From Kordiimonadales bacterium (lineage in GTDB: Bacteria > Pseudomonadota > Alphaproteobacteria > Sphingomonadales > Kordiimonadaceae): a stretch of DNA of 64,000 nt. Positions 27,073 through 36,507 of this stretch are shown piece by piece. The translations under genes and the position numbers were made by a program. The stretch's first letter is position 1, and each line of letters opens with the position of its first letter. The stretch is taken from the NCBI GenBank assembly GCA_002401685.1, contig NVTU01000002.1, forward strand, positions 44,590 to 108,589, given 5' to 3'. The notes under the pieces are model-generated. The model did no database searches. It worked only from the letters and a program-made list of their open reading frames with translations, and was not told the DNA's origin.

Positions 27073-28179
27073 ATGGCTTCACCAGCAAAATCAGAGCAAT
27101 TTCCCCTGCGGGAAGCACGCAAAATAGTGAAAGACCTTCAGGCACCAAAGCCTTATATCTACTGGGTCGATTTCCTGTTTGTGAATACTCTGGGCTGGGC
27201 TGCCATTGCCGTAGCAACACTCGCTGACACTTTCTCTGCCTTGCAAATTGCAGCAGTTGTGGTTGCATCTGTTGCCATGTACCGCGCTGTTATTTTCATT
27301 CACGAATTGTCGCACCTCAAGCGTGGCACCTTCAAGCTGTTCAGGCTTGTTTGGAACGTAACGTGCGGCATGCCAATGATGGTTCCGTCCTTTACCTATG
27401 CTGGCGTTCATATTGATCACCACAAGCCGCAGGTATACGGCACCAAAGAAGACGGCGAATATTTGCCAATTGGTATCGAAAGCCCGTGGAAGCTTATTCT
27501 TTATATCGTGGCATCCGCCGTGGTGCCTTTTGTTGTTGCGCTGCGCTTCACCGTTCTTACGCCGATATCGTACCTGCACCCCAAACTACGTGGTTTGGTG
27601 ATGAAGCATGTGTCCTCCCTTGTGGTGGACCTAACCTTTGTCCGCGAAGCAAGCGCCAACCAAAACGACCGCACGTGGCGCTGGCAGGAATTTGGCGCGA
27701 TGATCTTCGGCATGAGCGCCGCCGCAGCCGCTTATTTCGGCTTCCTACCGCTTACTTTCTTTGTGGTTTGGTACGCAGTAGTGACGCTGCTATTGACCTT
27801 GAACACCGTCCGCACGCTTGTTGCGCACGCGTATAAAAGCCCTGGTGACGAGCGCATGTCCCGCACTGACGAATTTGCAGATTCGATTGATATTCCCGGC
27901 AACAATTTCATCAGCCCTTTATGGGCTCCAGTTGGGTTACGGTTCCACGCGACGCATCACCTTTTTCCGGCCATGCCGTATCATAATTTAGGCGAGGCAC
28001 GCAGACGCTTGATCGCAGAGCTACCTGATAACAGCATGTATCTGCGCTCAACCCGCGATGGCTTGTTTCACGCCCTTGGTTGCCTGATCCGCGACGCGAA
28101 AGCCGCCCAGAAGGAAGCAGCCTTGCCGAAGCCTGCGCAGCCAAAAGAACAGCCGCAGCAGCCAAGAGAAGCCGCTTAA
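27073..28179 (+). CDS. Membrane fatty acid desaturase
   Basis: 368 aa integral membrane protein with the three histidine boxes HELSH (about residues 77-81), HIDHH (about 115-119) and HATHHLFPAMPYHNLG (about 295-310), which bind the di-iron centre, and paired membrane hairpins around them. It should introduce a double bond into a membrane or fatty acyl chain. GGAG lies 6 nt before the ATG. The C-terminus is a short proline/glutamine-rich tail. The substrate position cannot be told. The gene stands alone. Confidence 0.85.
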   Translation: MASPAKSEQFPLREARKIVKDLQAPKPYIYWVDFLFVNTLGWAAIAVATLADTFSALQIAAVVVASVAMYRAVIFIHELSHLKRGTFKLFRLVWNVTCGMPMMVPSFTYAGVHIDHHKPQVYGTKEDGEYLPIGIESPWKLILYIVASAVVPFVVALRFTVLTPISYLHPKLRGLVMKHVSSLVVDLTFVREASANQNDRTWRWQEFGAMIFGMSAAAAAYFGFLPLTFFVVWYAVVTLLLTLNTVRTLVAHAYKSPGDERMSRTDEFADSIDIPGNNFISPLWAPVGLRFHATHHLFPAMPYHNLGEARRRLIAELPDNSMYLRSTRDGLFHALGCLIRDAKAAQKEAALPKPAQPKEQPQQPREAA

Positions 28180-28208
28180 GCCGCCTTATCTAAAGCAGCC
28201 GCACCTGC

Positions 28209-28238
28209 GGGTTTTCACTATCAGGATTTCAAAGTACC
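28209..28238 (+). repeat. 30-bp repeated element, copy 1 (3' of the desaturase)
   Basis: GGGTTTTCACTAT.AGG.TTTCAAA.TACC; 27 of 30 bases match copy 2 at 29411-29440, and weaker similarity extends to 28175-28250. Both lie just past a gene's stop codon in the same orientation. The remainder of 28180-28484 has no gene. Confidence 0.6.
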
Positions 28239-28484
28239 GCCAACGCAGATATTCACTGCCTGGAAACTGAGTGCTCCAACCTCCCGGCGCAAGAGCAGGG
28301 GCCGAAGAATGTATCCATCGTTCCAATTTTTACTCTGGGTTTTGCGCCATAGTTGTGCGCTGATTAAATTTGCTGCCGCCGCAGGCCTGCGATACACTGC
28401 GCAAAGTGCGAAGGCTATTCGGCAGTAAATGGCGAGTGGTGCCAGCCATTTTTTTTGCGGGGTATTGGGGTGGGTAACTGATAA

Positions 28485-29339
28485 ATGAAGCAAACTCGGG
28501 AAGCTCATATTGTATTGAAAGTTTGTATTTTCCTCACCGCTGCCTTCCTGTTTTCCCAAGTTGCAGCTGCGGAAAAAGAACCCGCCCAAGCACAACCCCA
28601 AACCCGCACACATCTGCGTGCAGCCATATTTACGACAGCACCATGGGGAATGCTTGCTAACGGCAGTGAAATCGGGACAACGGCTGTTGCACATGAGGCC
28701 GAGTTGGATGGAATAATGCCGTCAATGGTCCGGGCAGTTTCCGAAACAATAGGCGAACCAATCGAGCTCGTTCCAGTTTCATACGCAAGAATGTTCTCGC
28801 TTCTGAAAACTGGGGAGGTCGACTTTGCGTTTTTCTTTCGGTCCGAAGCCAGCGAAAAAGTTGCCATTCCGCTGGTAGAAACGCTGGTGATGAAAACAGT
28901 TCTGGTCGCTAGGCCGGAAACGGTGTCCCGCCTCAACGGCCAACTAACGGGCCTGGTAATCGCTTCACCCATATCCATTCGCTATAGCATGGCTTTCGAT
29001 TCCAGGCCTGATATCCAAAAGGTTTACGTCAATGATTTCACCCAGGCTGTGCGGCTACTGGTAAGGGGCCGGGTCGGCGCGGTCGCGGGTCCTGTCGCAA
29101 GTCTTGTTTACAGTTTCCGAAAGGAAGATCTGAACCCTGAGAACTTTGCTATACTCTACGAAATAAATACCAATAGAACCTACCTGCAATATTCGAAGAA
29201 CTCGCCGCTTCCCCAGAAAATGGATGCCATCGTTGCGGCAGCACAGAAGCACACGAAAAGCGGGCTATTTCAATCCTTCATGGATCATTTCGTCGGGGAA
29301 CAGCAAGCCTCCTTTAAACCCCTAACGGCATCCAAGTGA
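28485..29339 (+). CDS. Periplasmic solute-binding protein, family 3-like
   Basis: 284 aa with a signal peptide (VLKVCIFLTAAFLFSQVAAA) and the two-lobe SBP fold of amino-acid-type binding proteins: LDGIMPSMVRAVSETIG, YARMFSLLKTGEVDFAFFF, the hinge SPISIRYSMA and DFTQAVRLLVRGRVGAVAGP. No transporter or sensor genes are nearby, so it may be a stand-alone ligand binder. Start: ATG 28485, weak ribosome site; a later start within the signal peptide is possible. Confidence 0.75.
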   Translation: MKQTREAHIVLKVCIFLTAAFLFSQVAAAEKEPAQAQPQTRTHLRAAIFTTAPWGMLANGSEIGTTAVAHEAELDGIMPSMVRAVSETIGEPIELVPVSYARMFSLLKTGEVDFAFFFRSEASEKVAIPLVETLVMKTVLVARPETVSRLNGQLTGLVIASPISIRYSMAFDSRPDIQKVYVNDFTQAVRLLVRGRVGAVAGPVASLVYSFRKEDLNPENFAILYEINTNRTYLQYSKNSPLPQKMDAIVAAAQKHTKSGLFQSFMDHFVGEQQASFKPLTASK

Positions 29340-29974
29340 ATAGGTTCTATTCTTAAAAGCAATGCCGAAAAGCCGCCCTAAACCTGCCTTGTCTAAATCA
29401 GCGGTGCCTCGGGTTTTCACTATTAGGGTTTCAAAATACCCCAAAGCAGTGTATTTTCTCACCGAAAACGGCTCATGCGTTCAAAGATAGTGGGGCAAAA
29501 TCACCAAATCCCACAATTAGCGAGAAATTCGCGATAAGGGGTCGCACCAGCACCCACAAACGGCCGTTTTACCTGGAAAACGAATAATACTTCTTTCACA
29601 CATAGAGGGCTGCAATTGACCCAAGGCGACCCTTCAGTAAGCCAGCTAAATCTCGATTTATGGTCGAGAGTGTGTGGTCCGTACTCTCGATTGCATGATT
29701 GATGGTAGCCCGCGTTCTTTAATCAAAATCAGCTCATACCACCTTAGAAGATTGAAATTTATGGACGCGCCCCCTTTAGTGCCGAACTAAGGTCCAACTC
29801 ATTATGAAATTGCATCTCATGGCGCCCTCATCGGCTGTGTTAAATGCGATTTTTTAATAGTGTCACACGGCTTAATAACCGCAAAGTTACTCAAAAAACT
29901 ATCCCTCCATGCTAAAGGAGAAAAAGGCAATCTTGCGTATATGTTTGTCGCGTTAAATAATAGGTTGAAGTTAA
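29340..29974. other. 635-bp intergenic region with repeat copy 2 and a hairpin
   Basis: Holds repeat copy 2 (29411-29440), then an 8-bp perfect inverted repeat TCGAGAGT/ACTCTCGA (29664-29671, 29683-29690) with a shorter overlapping one before it. A 28-codon frame (from about 29616) across this hairpin is too short to call. The last 100 bp before the Sel1 gene are A+T rich. Confidence 0.5.
29411..29440 (+). repeat. 30-bp repeated element, copy 2 (3' of the solute-binding gene)
   Basis: Same element as copy 1 with three substitutions; it lies 71 nt after a stop codon. It may be a terminator-like 3' element, but no stable stem with a T-run is evident. Confidence 0.6.
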
Positions 29975-31279
29975 ATGAAAAGTATAGTTCTAGCCTTATT
30001 AATATCAATTGGAACACCAATATATTTGGCCGCGCATGCACAAGATAATGATCTGCAATCTGTCACAGAGTTAGCAATGCAGGGCGACGCAGGCGCCCAG
30101 TTTAATCTCGGCAGCATATACTATAATGGCCGAGGCGTGACGCAAGATATTAAGACAGCGATAAAGTGGATAAAGTCGGCTGCTGATCAAGGCCATGCAA
30201 GGGCACAGTTTGCCCTAGGTACCATTTGCGCCATCGGTCAAGGTGTGCCGCAGGACTATAAGGCAACGGTGAAATGGTATCGTTTGTCTGCTAAGCAAGG
30301 TCATGCAGGTGCGCAGATTAACCTCGGAAGCATGTATAATAATGGGCGAGGCGTGCCGCAGGACTATAAGGCGGCGGTGAAGTGGTACGAAATGGCGGCT
30401 AAGCAAGGCTTTGCAGTCGGGCAGTTTAGCCTCGGCGGTATGTACAGCAGTGGCCGAGGCGTGCCGCAGGACCATAAGGCGGCGGTAAAATGGTTCCGGT
30501 TGGCCGCTGAGCAAGGTCATGCAGGTGCACAAACTAACCTTGGTGCCAGGTACGGCAGTGGCCAAGGCGCGCCACAGGATTATAAGGCGGCGGTAAAATG
30601 GTACCGAATGGCGGCTGAGCAAGGCAATGCACGCTCGCAGTTTAACCTCGGGACCATGTACGACAGTGGCCGAGGCGTACCGCAGGACCATAAGGCGGCT
30701 GTGCAATGGTACCGGTTGGCCGCTGAGCAAGGCCTTGTTGAAGCACAATATAACCTCGGCGGCATATACAGCAGTGGCCGAGGCGTGCCGCAGAACTATA
30801 AGGCGGCGGTGAAATGGCTCCGATTAGCTGCTGAGCAAGGCCATGCGGGCGGGCAGTTTGGCCTCGGTTTTAGGTACAGTAGTGGCCTAGGCGTGTCGCT
30901 GGACCATAAAGCGGCGGTAGAATGGTACCGGTTGGCCGCTGAACAAGGCCATGCACGCGCGCAATCTAGTCTGGGTATTGGGTACGGCAATGGCCTAGGC
31001 GTGTTTCAGGACTCTAAGACGGCGGTGAAATGGCACAAAATGGCGGCTGAGCAAGGCTTTGCACAAGCGCAGTTTAATCTCGGCACCATGTATAAATTCG
31101 GCGAAGGTGTGCCGCAGAATTATAAAGCCGCACACATGTGGATTAGCCTAGCTGATTATAATGGCTATCTAGTTGCATCAGGATCCCTTGGTGTATTGAG
31201 CAAAAAAATGACCCCAACCCAAATTGCAGAAGCCCAAGAGATGGCGGCGGAATGGTTGAGAAACTTTGAGCTGAGATAA
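29975..31279 (+). CDS. Sel1-like (SLR) repeat protein, exported
   Basis: 434 aa: signal peptide (MKSIVLALLISIGTPIYLAA), then ten consecutive 36-residue Sel1 repeats from residue 41 (consensus AQFNLGxxYxxGRGVPQDYKAAVKWYRLAAEQGHAG) and a degenerate last unit. Such solenoids mediate protein contacts in the periplasm. The DNA repeats are 108 bp each and close to identical in places, indicating recent unit duplication. No partner gene is apparent. Confidence 0.9.
   Translation: MKSIVLALLISIGTPIYLAAHAQDNDLQSVTELAMQGDAGAQFNLGSIYYNGRGVTQDIKTAIKWIKSAADQGHARAQFALGTICAIGQGVPQDYKATVKWYRLSAKQGHAGAQINLGSMYNNGRGVPQDYKAAVKWYEMAAKQGFAVGQFSLGGMYSSGRGVPQDHKAAVKWFRLAAEQGHAGAQTNLGARYGSGQGAPQDYKAAVKWYRMAAEQGNARSQFNLGTMYDSGRGVPQDHKAAVQWYRLAAEQGLVEAQYNLGGIYSSGRGVPQNYKAAVKWLRLAAEQGHAGGQFGLGFRYSSGLGVSLDHKAAVEWYRLAAEQGHARAQSSLGIGYGNGLGVFQDSKTAVKWHKMAAEQGFAQAQFNLGTMYKFGEGVPQNYKAAHMWISLADYNGYLVASGSLGVLSKKMTPTQIAEAQEMAAEWLRNFELR
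30095..31174 (+). repeat. Ten 108-bp coding tandem repeats
   Basis: Each codes one Sel1 unit. Neighbouring copies share long identical stretches such as GGCGTGCCGCAGGAC, so copy number may change by recombination. Confidence 0.75.
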
Positions 31280-31566
31280 GTAGATAGGGTGGTGGTTCAA
31301 AGTGCAGAAGGTATTATCCAAATTCGGAGGTGAACATATGAAGTATTGCTAGCCATCTTTTTCCTTCGGCTCTTACCCCGAACAATGGACGCTTTTGGCG
31401 AAAAACGGGACCCAATTCTAGTTGTCGCAATGTCTGGTTACGGCGGAAACTTAGATAGTCAAAAATAGAGTAGTGCGTCTCCAATTGTGGGTTTCACACT
31501 CTGGTCTTCACCAATAATAAAGACCTACACACACTTCATTACCCACCCAAAAAGGCCCGCAAACCC

Positions 31567-33444
31567 CTACGCCGCTGTCGAGGCTTCTTCGTCCCGCGCT
31601 TCCAGTTCAACCAGCTTGGCTTTGGCTTCGGTTGCTTCCTGCTGGCGCAACCACATGGCTGCGTACATGCCTTCTTTTGCAAGCAGGGCCGTATGCGTAC
31701 CGCGTTCGACAATTTCGCCCGCGTCCATCACCAGAATTTCGTCTGCATCAATGATGGTCGAAAGCCGGTGCGCGATCACAATCGTCGTGCGGTTCTCAGA
31801 TACTTTCTCAAGTGCGGCCTGAATGCCTTGCTCGGTATGGCTATCAAGTGCTGATGTTGCTTCGTCCAGTAGCAGTATCGCAGGGTTCTTCAAAATGGTG
31901 CGCGCAATGGCAACACGTTGCTTCTCACCGCCCGAAAGCTTAAGCCCGCGCTCACCCACGTCTGTATCAAATCCTTTGGGCAGGTCTTTTATAAAGCCCG
32001 TAATTTGTGCGAGGTCAGCGGCTTGTTCGATCTCTGCATCGTCCGCAGCCGGGCGGCCATAACCGATGTTATAGCGAATGGTGTCATTGAACAGAACCGT
32101 ATCCTGCGGTACGACGCCAATCTGCTCACGCAGACTGCGCTGCGTAATATCGCGCACATCCTGCCCGTCGATCAGAACACTACCGCCGGTGATATCGTAG
32201 AAGCGGAACAGTATGCGAGATATGGTTGATTTACCGGCACCACTAGCGCCCACGATCGCGGTTTTCGTACCGCCAGGCACCACAAAACTGATCCCCTTCA
32301 GGATTTTCCTGTCAGGGTTATAGTGGAAATGCACGTCCTTAAATTCAACACTGCCTGTCGCTACCTTAAGGGCCTCAGCATCCGGCTTGTCGTCCACCTC
32401 AGAGTCTGTGGCGATAACGTCAAACATCTTCTCCATATCGGTGAGCGACTGCTTGATCTCGCGGTAGACAAAACCGAGGAAGTTCAGCGGCATATAAATC
32501 TGAATGAGAAGCGCGTTCACCAGAACAAACTCGCCGATGGTGAAAGTGCCGTTCACAACGCCCACCGCTGCCATATAAAGTACAGCGATAAGTCCCAATG
32601 AAATAATCACCGCTTGGCCGATATTAAGCAGCGTCAAAGAAAGTTGGCTGCGCACGGCCGCACTTTCGTAGCTGGCCAGCGCTTCGTCATAGCGGCGGCT
32701 TTCGTGCCGCTCATTGGTGAAATATTTGACCGTCTCGAAATTCAGCAGGCTATCGATGGCTTTGGTATTAGCGCGGGTATCCTGCTCGTTCATCTCGCGC
32801 CGGAATTTCAGCCGCCAATCGGTAACCGCAATGGTGAAATAGATATAGCTGACGAGGCAGCCAAAGGTGATGGCCGCGTACCAGAAACCAAACTTCACCC
32901 AGAAGATACTGGAAATCATTACGATCTCAAGCAGTGTCGGTAGAATATTAAACAGCATAAAGCGCAGCAGAAAATCGATCCCGCGGGTACCGCGCTCGAT
33001 GATCCGGCTCAGCCCGCCGGTTTTGCGGTCCAGATGAAATTTAAGCGAAAGGTTATGCAGGTGGCGGAAGGTATTCAGCGCCACACTGCGCAGCGCGTGC
33101 TGGCCAACTTTTACGAACACAGCATCCCTAAGTTCACCAAAAATCAAACTAAGAATACGCGCAGTTCCGTAGCCAATGATCAATCCGACAGGCACCGCTG
33201 CCGCAATCGTAAGTGTATTGAGCTCACCGCCGCCCGTAATCGCATCAACCGCGTCCTTAAAGAGGAAAGGCACATACACACCGATGGTTTTAGCCAGAAC
33301 CAAGAAACTGATCGCCAAAATCACCCTGATGCGCAGGTCCCACCGGCCTACTGCCCACAGATACGGCAACAAGGTTTTTACCGTTGCGTTATGATTCGAC
33401 TTTTTATTCGGATCAGGTTTTTCTGCGTGGGTGCTTGGCCTCAT
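31567..33444 (-). CDS. Atm1-type ABC exporter (heavy metal / glutathione-persulfide, Fe-S linked)
   Basis: 625 aa half-transporter. About six membrane helices (~35-320), then the nucleotide-binding domain: Walker A GASGAGKST, signature LSGGEKQR, Walker B ILLLDEATSALD, H-loop IVIAHRLST. Residues such as TRANTKAIDSLLNFETVKYFTNE are characteristic of Atm1/HMT-type proteins, which work as homodimers and export glutathione conjugates. AAGGA lies 9 nt before ATG 33444. The YeiH-like gene lies upstream on the same strand (111-bp gap), perhaps co-transcribed. Confidence 0.9.
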   Translation of the reverse strand: MRPSTHAEKPDPNKKSNHNATVKTLLPYLWAVGRWDLRIRVILAISFLVLAKTIGVYVPFLFKDAVDAITGGGELNTLTIAAAVPVGLIIGYGTARILSLIFGELRDAVFVKVGQHALRSVALNTFRHLHNLSLKFHLDRKTGGLSRIIERGTRGIDFLLRFMLFNILPTLLEIVMISSIFWVKFGFWYAAITFGCLVSYIYFTIAVTDWRLKFRREMNEQDTRANTKAIDSLLNFETVKYFTNERHESRRYDEALASYESAAVRSQLSLTLLNIGQAVIISLGLIAVLYMAAVGVVNGTFTIGEFVLVNALLIQIYMPLNFLGFVYREIKQSLTDMEKMFDVIATDSEVDDKPDAEALKVATGSVEFKDVHFHYNPDRKILKGISFVVPGGTKTAIVGASGAGKSTISRILFRFYDITGGSVLIDGQDVRDITQRSLREQIGVVPQDTVLFNDTIRYNIGYGRPAADDAEIEQAADLAQITGFIKDLPKGFDTDVGERGLKLSGGEKQRVAIARTILKNPAILLLDEATSALDSHTEQGIQAALEKVSENRTTIVIAHRLSTIIDADEILVMDAGEIVERGTHTALLAKEGMYAAMWLRQQEATEAKAKLVELEARDEEASTAA

Positions 33445-33555
33445 GAACGGACGTCCTTAACAAGATGTGGAGATGACAGACTGCCGAGTACCATGCGCAG
33501 TGTACAGCCCACAACTGTTAAAAATGAATATAGGGTGGTTCAGAAACGAATTGGC

Positions 33556-34590
33556 TTACGCCAAAAGCATTATTCCGCACAAGGCAAAGACAGCAAGCAG
33601 AACGGTTTGCGCTACAAGTGCCAGAAGCGGGGCGGAGCCAACGGCAAACACTTCTCTGAGATTGGTTTTAACACCGAGCGCCGCGACAGCCGTGATAAGA
33701 CACCAGCGGGACATGTCAGAAAGGCCCGTGCTGATTGCTTCAGGGATAATGCCCGTGCTGTTCACCAGCACCAAGATTACAAAGCCCACGAGGAAGAGCG
33801 GCAGCAGCGGCGTTTTCACGTCAGATCCTGACTTGCTACGTTCGGATTTGAAGAACAACCCTATCATCACAACCACGGGCACCAAGCAGGCCACACGGAT
33901 CAGCTTTACAATAACAGCGGTTTCGCCGGCTACATCAGAAACTGCGTACCCCGCGCCGATAACCTGCGCAATATCGTGGATCGTTGCGCCGAAGAATACG
34001 CCAGCCCATGCTCCGTCAAGGCCGAGGAAATGCGCGAGCGGCGGATAGAATATCATGGCGATCGTGCTAAGCGCCGTCACCGACGCTACGACCAAAATCA
34101 GGTTGCCGTCCCGGCTTTCACAGCGCGGCAACACAGCAGCAATAGCAAGCGCAGCAGACGCACCGCAAATCGCCACAGCGCCAGCCGACAATATTGATAA
34201 TGCAGGGGATAAGCCAAGCAACCGCCCGATCGCCCAGCCGCCAAGGATCGTAATAGCAACGCCTGAGACCACCAGCAGGCCAGTTGCCCAACCAACCGCT
34301 GCAAGATCACCAAGTGTGAGCTGCAAGCCAAGTAATGCCACGCCCACACGCAATACAGATTTGGACGCAAGCTGTAGCCCCGGCGCACAGCGTGTATCTT
34401 TAGCAAGAAAATTGAAAGCCATACCAAACAGCAGCGCGAACAACATGGTCGGGCCACCGTAGCTCATCGCAACAAAGCTCGCCGCCATCGCCAGAACCAA
34501 TGCCAACATAAAGCCCGGCACAGCAAGGCGTGCGGTCTCTGTTAGGGACACAAAGTATGTGACAGGTGTAATTGGTTGATCTAGCTTCAT
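33556..34590 (-). CDS. YeiH/UPF0324-family membrane protein
   Basis: 344 aa with about 10 membrane helices; motifs GVALLGLQLTLGDL, GAVAICGASAALAIAAVLP and VFFGATIHDIAQVIGAGYAVS match the family annotated as putative sulfate exporters. The gene is minus strand and lies directly upstream of the Atm1-like gene, so a link to sulfur compounds is possible but unproven. The ribosome site at ATG 34590 is weak. Confidence 0.8.
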   Translation of the reverse strand: MKLDQPITPVTYFVSLTETARLAVPGFMLALVLAMAASFVAMSYGGPTMLFALLFGMAFNFLAKDTRCAPGLQLASKSVLRVGVALLGLQLTLGDLAAVGWATGLLVVSGVAITILGGWAIGRLLGLSPALSILSAGAVAICGASAALAIAAVLPRCESRDGNLILVVASVTALSTIAMIFYPPLAHFLGLDGAWAGVFFGATIHDIAQVIGAGYAVSDVAGETAVIVKLIRVACLVPVVVMIGLFFKSERSKSGSDVKTPLLPLFLVGFVILVLVNSTGIIPEAISTGLSDMSRWCLITAVAALGVKTNLREVFAVGSAPLLALVAQTVLLAVFALCGIMLLA

Positions 34591-34719
34591 GGTAGGAAAT
34601 ATACTTCTAAACAGTCAACAGTACAGGTTAGCAACAAAGAACGTTCGGATCGTGCTGGCGCGAAAAACTGCGGCCGGAAACCAATAGTATCTGTTGGATA
34701 AATGGGTCGACCTGACGGT

Positions 34720-34968
34720 CTAGTCAACCACTTGTGTCTCGTGATCTATAATTCTACTGTCGCGGTGGGTCACCATGCGGTGGTGCAGGCGGGTAATCAC
34801 CTTGCTGCCAGTTTTCTCAAACAAGAACGGGAAAAAACCGTGCAGCAGACAGGCAATACTTGCAACCAGCATTTCAAACCCGAAGGAGAAGGCGTGCGCC
34901 ATGTGCGAAAAATAGCCTTCACCGACTGTTTCCGGGTGATGTGTGAATAAATTCTTGAACAAGGCCAA
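34720..34968 (-). CDS. DUF6356-family membrane protein
   Basis: 82 aa. N-terminal FTHHPETVGEGYFSHMAHAFSFG followed by a hydrophobic segment (EMLVASIACLLHGFFPFLF) and HHRMVTHR, which match the small DUF6356 family seen in alphaproteobacteria. The start is a TTG with GGAG 3 nt upstream. Function unknown. Divergent from the LytS gene across 354 bp. Confidence 0.75.
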   Translation of the reverse strand: MALFKNLFTHHPETVGEGYFSHMAHAFSFGFEMLVASIACLLHGFFPFLFEKTGSKVITRLHHRMVTHRDSRIIDHETQVVD

Positions 34969-35322
34969 TAACTCCGTGTAATCTTTTAAGCGACAGCAGG
35001 GCCCTTCACGCGCCTCATTTCGCCTGATTTTCTACGTATCAGTATATCCTTCTTAGCGTGAAAAATATTCACTTATTTTTCACGTAATCGTCCAATATTA
35101 GTATTACTGTCCTACATATACAGGGTAAATTAGTATTTATTTTCTTTTACGTTGTTTGATGCCTTCCCCTTGGCTCCCGGCATCGCCACAGGCCAGGCAT
35201 TGAAACAGGCGACTGAGCCCTAAGAATTAACCCTTCAGCACAATTTGGTTGCCCCCTCCCCCCCATTGCGGCGTACAGTCGGTGCATAAATTATGTAAAA
35301 ACAGCGCAGCTCTGTAGCCCCT
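34969..35322. other. 354-bp divergent intergenic region with an inverted repeat
   Basis: It lies between the divergent DUF6356 and LytS genes. An 11-bp perfect inverted repeat (CGTGAAAAATA 35057-35067, TATTTTTCACG 35074-35084) with a 6-nt centre lies in A+T-rich DNA, and a C-rich tract (C5 T C7, 35252-35264) lies about 60 nt before LytS. The hairpin could be an operator or a terminator-like structure for either strand; I cannot tell. Confidence 0.4.
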
Positions 35323-36507
35323 ATGAATTTTCCGCCTCGTAAAACCATTATCCAACATCTGATTGCCGTTGCCATAATATGGGCGGTTTACACCTTGATA
35401 TTCGCCACCGCAGGCTATCTGCAGGCTATTCGCGTCGAGCGCGAGGCCGCATTTCTATCTATGGCTTTGTCAAACTTCGTTTTTGTCGGGTCCTCAGCCC
35501 TGATCGGCCCTATCGTTTTCACCATAGGGCGTAGGAACGCCAGCCTTAAGGATCAACGCGTCAAGCAAATTCGCATAATTGCAATAGTATTTTTCGCGGT
35601 GATGCTGACCAGTCTCCTCTACGCTTATGTGGCGATTAAACCCTACCGCGACTGGACGATGGAGCAACTGATTGCCCGCATCACATTGGGCGGCATGCTG
35701 TGGGATACTATTCTGCAAGCCGCCTTTATGACCTCTGGATATGCTTATGGGTTCGCTGAAAAAACCAGAAAGGCGCGCCTGGAGGCCGCTGAACTGACCG
35801 GCAGAATTGCTATCATCGAGGCCGAGCTTTCAAACGAACAAACCAAACACCTGCGTCAGCGGTTGGGTTCGCATTTTGTGTTGAACGCGCTCAGCAACAT
35901 CATCGCGCTTATCCGGCGCGAGCGCACCAAGGAAGCGGTGGACGGTCTTTTCATCCTTAGCGACATCCTGCGCGCGATCGCACACGACAAAGAGGACACG
36001 CTGTGTTCGCTGAATGATGAGCTGATATTTCTTGAGAAATACCTGAAGTTTCAAGCCATCCGCTACCCTGCGCTTGATGTAGCCTGGAAAATCGATAATG
36101 ACACCCGCAGCACCATGCTGCCCTGCCATATCCTGCAACCCGTTGTCGAAAACGCCTTCAAGCACGGCATGACAAGCGCCGGCAACCTTGGCTTAACCGT
36201 CTCCGCCTTCACTAAAGGGGATGAGACAGTGATCTCGGTTTGCAACACGGTACGGCCCGGCACCGCGCGCGGCGACGCAGGCGAAGGCCAGCGCCTGACA
36301 GACCTCCGGCTGCAGAAATTCTACGGTGACAAAGCATCGTTCCGGTGGCGCATTGAAGAGGACCGCTATATTGCGGACATTGTTCTTCCTGCCCCCGCGC
36401 AGAGAAGCCCCACTGCAAGTGGCAGCATACCCGGTGAGAGCTTACCCGGCGGAAATATAGACAGCGAAGACATAGATAATAATTCCCTAAAAGAGGAAAC
36501 CCCATGA
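35323..36507 (+). CDS. LytS-type sensor histidine kinase
   Basis: 394 aa. Four membrane helices in the first ~150 residues, a short coiled linker, then His_kinase with the phosphorylatable histidine in GSHFVLNALSN, and a HATPase region (LQPVVENAFKHGM; RLTDLRLQKFYG). No extracellular sensor domain is large enough to recognise a ligand. It overlaps the response regulator by four bases (ATGA). The N-terminal region is a membrane sensor of unknown signal. Confidence 0.85.
   Translation: MNFPPRKTIIQHLIAVAIIWAVYTLIFATAGYLQAIRVEREAAFLSMALSNFVFVGSSALIGPIVFTIGRRNASLKDQRVKQIRIIAIVFFAVMLTSLLYAYVAIKPYRDWTMEQLIARITLGGMLWDTILQAAFMTSGYAYGFAEKTRKARLEAAELTGRIAIIEAELSNEQTKHLRQRLGSHFVLNALSNIIALIRRERTKEAVDGLFILSDILRAIAHDKEDTLCSLNDELIFLEKYLKFQAIRYPALDVAWKIDNDTRSTMLPCHILQPVVENAFKHGMTSAGNLGLTVSAFTKGDETVISVCNTVRPGTARGDAGEGQRLTDLRLQKFYGDKASFRWRIEEDRYIADIVLPAPAQRSPTASGSIPGESLPGGNIDSEDIDNNSLKEETP

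Noticed and set aside
30095-31174. CRISPR-like periodic repeat
   Set aside because: Repeats are 108 bp, coding and continuous without spacers; they are Sel1 units.
34720-34968. Plus-strand 82-codon frame at the same place as the DUF6356 gene
   Set aside because: The minus-strand frame matches a known small family and has GGAG at its start.
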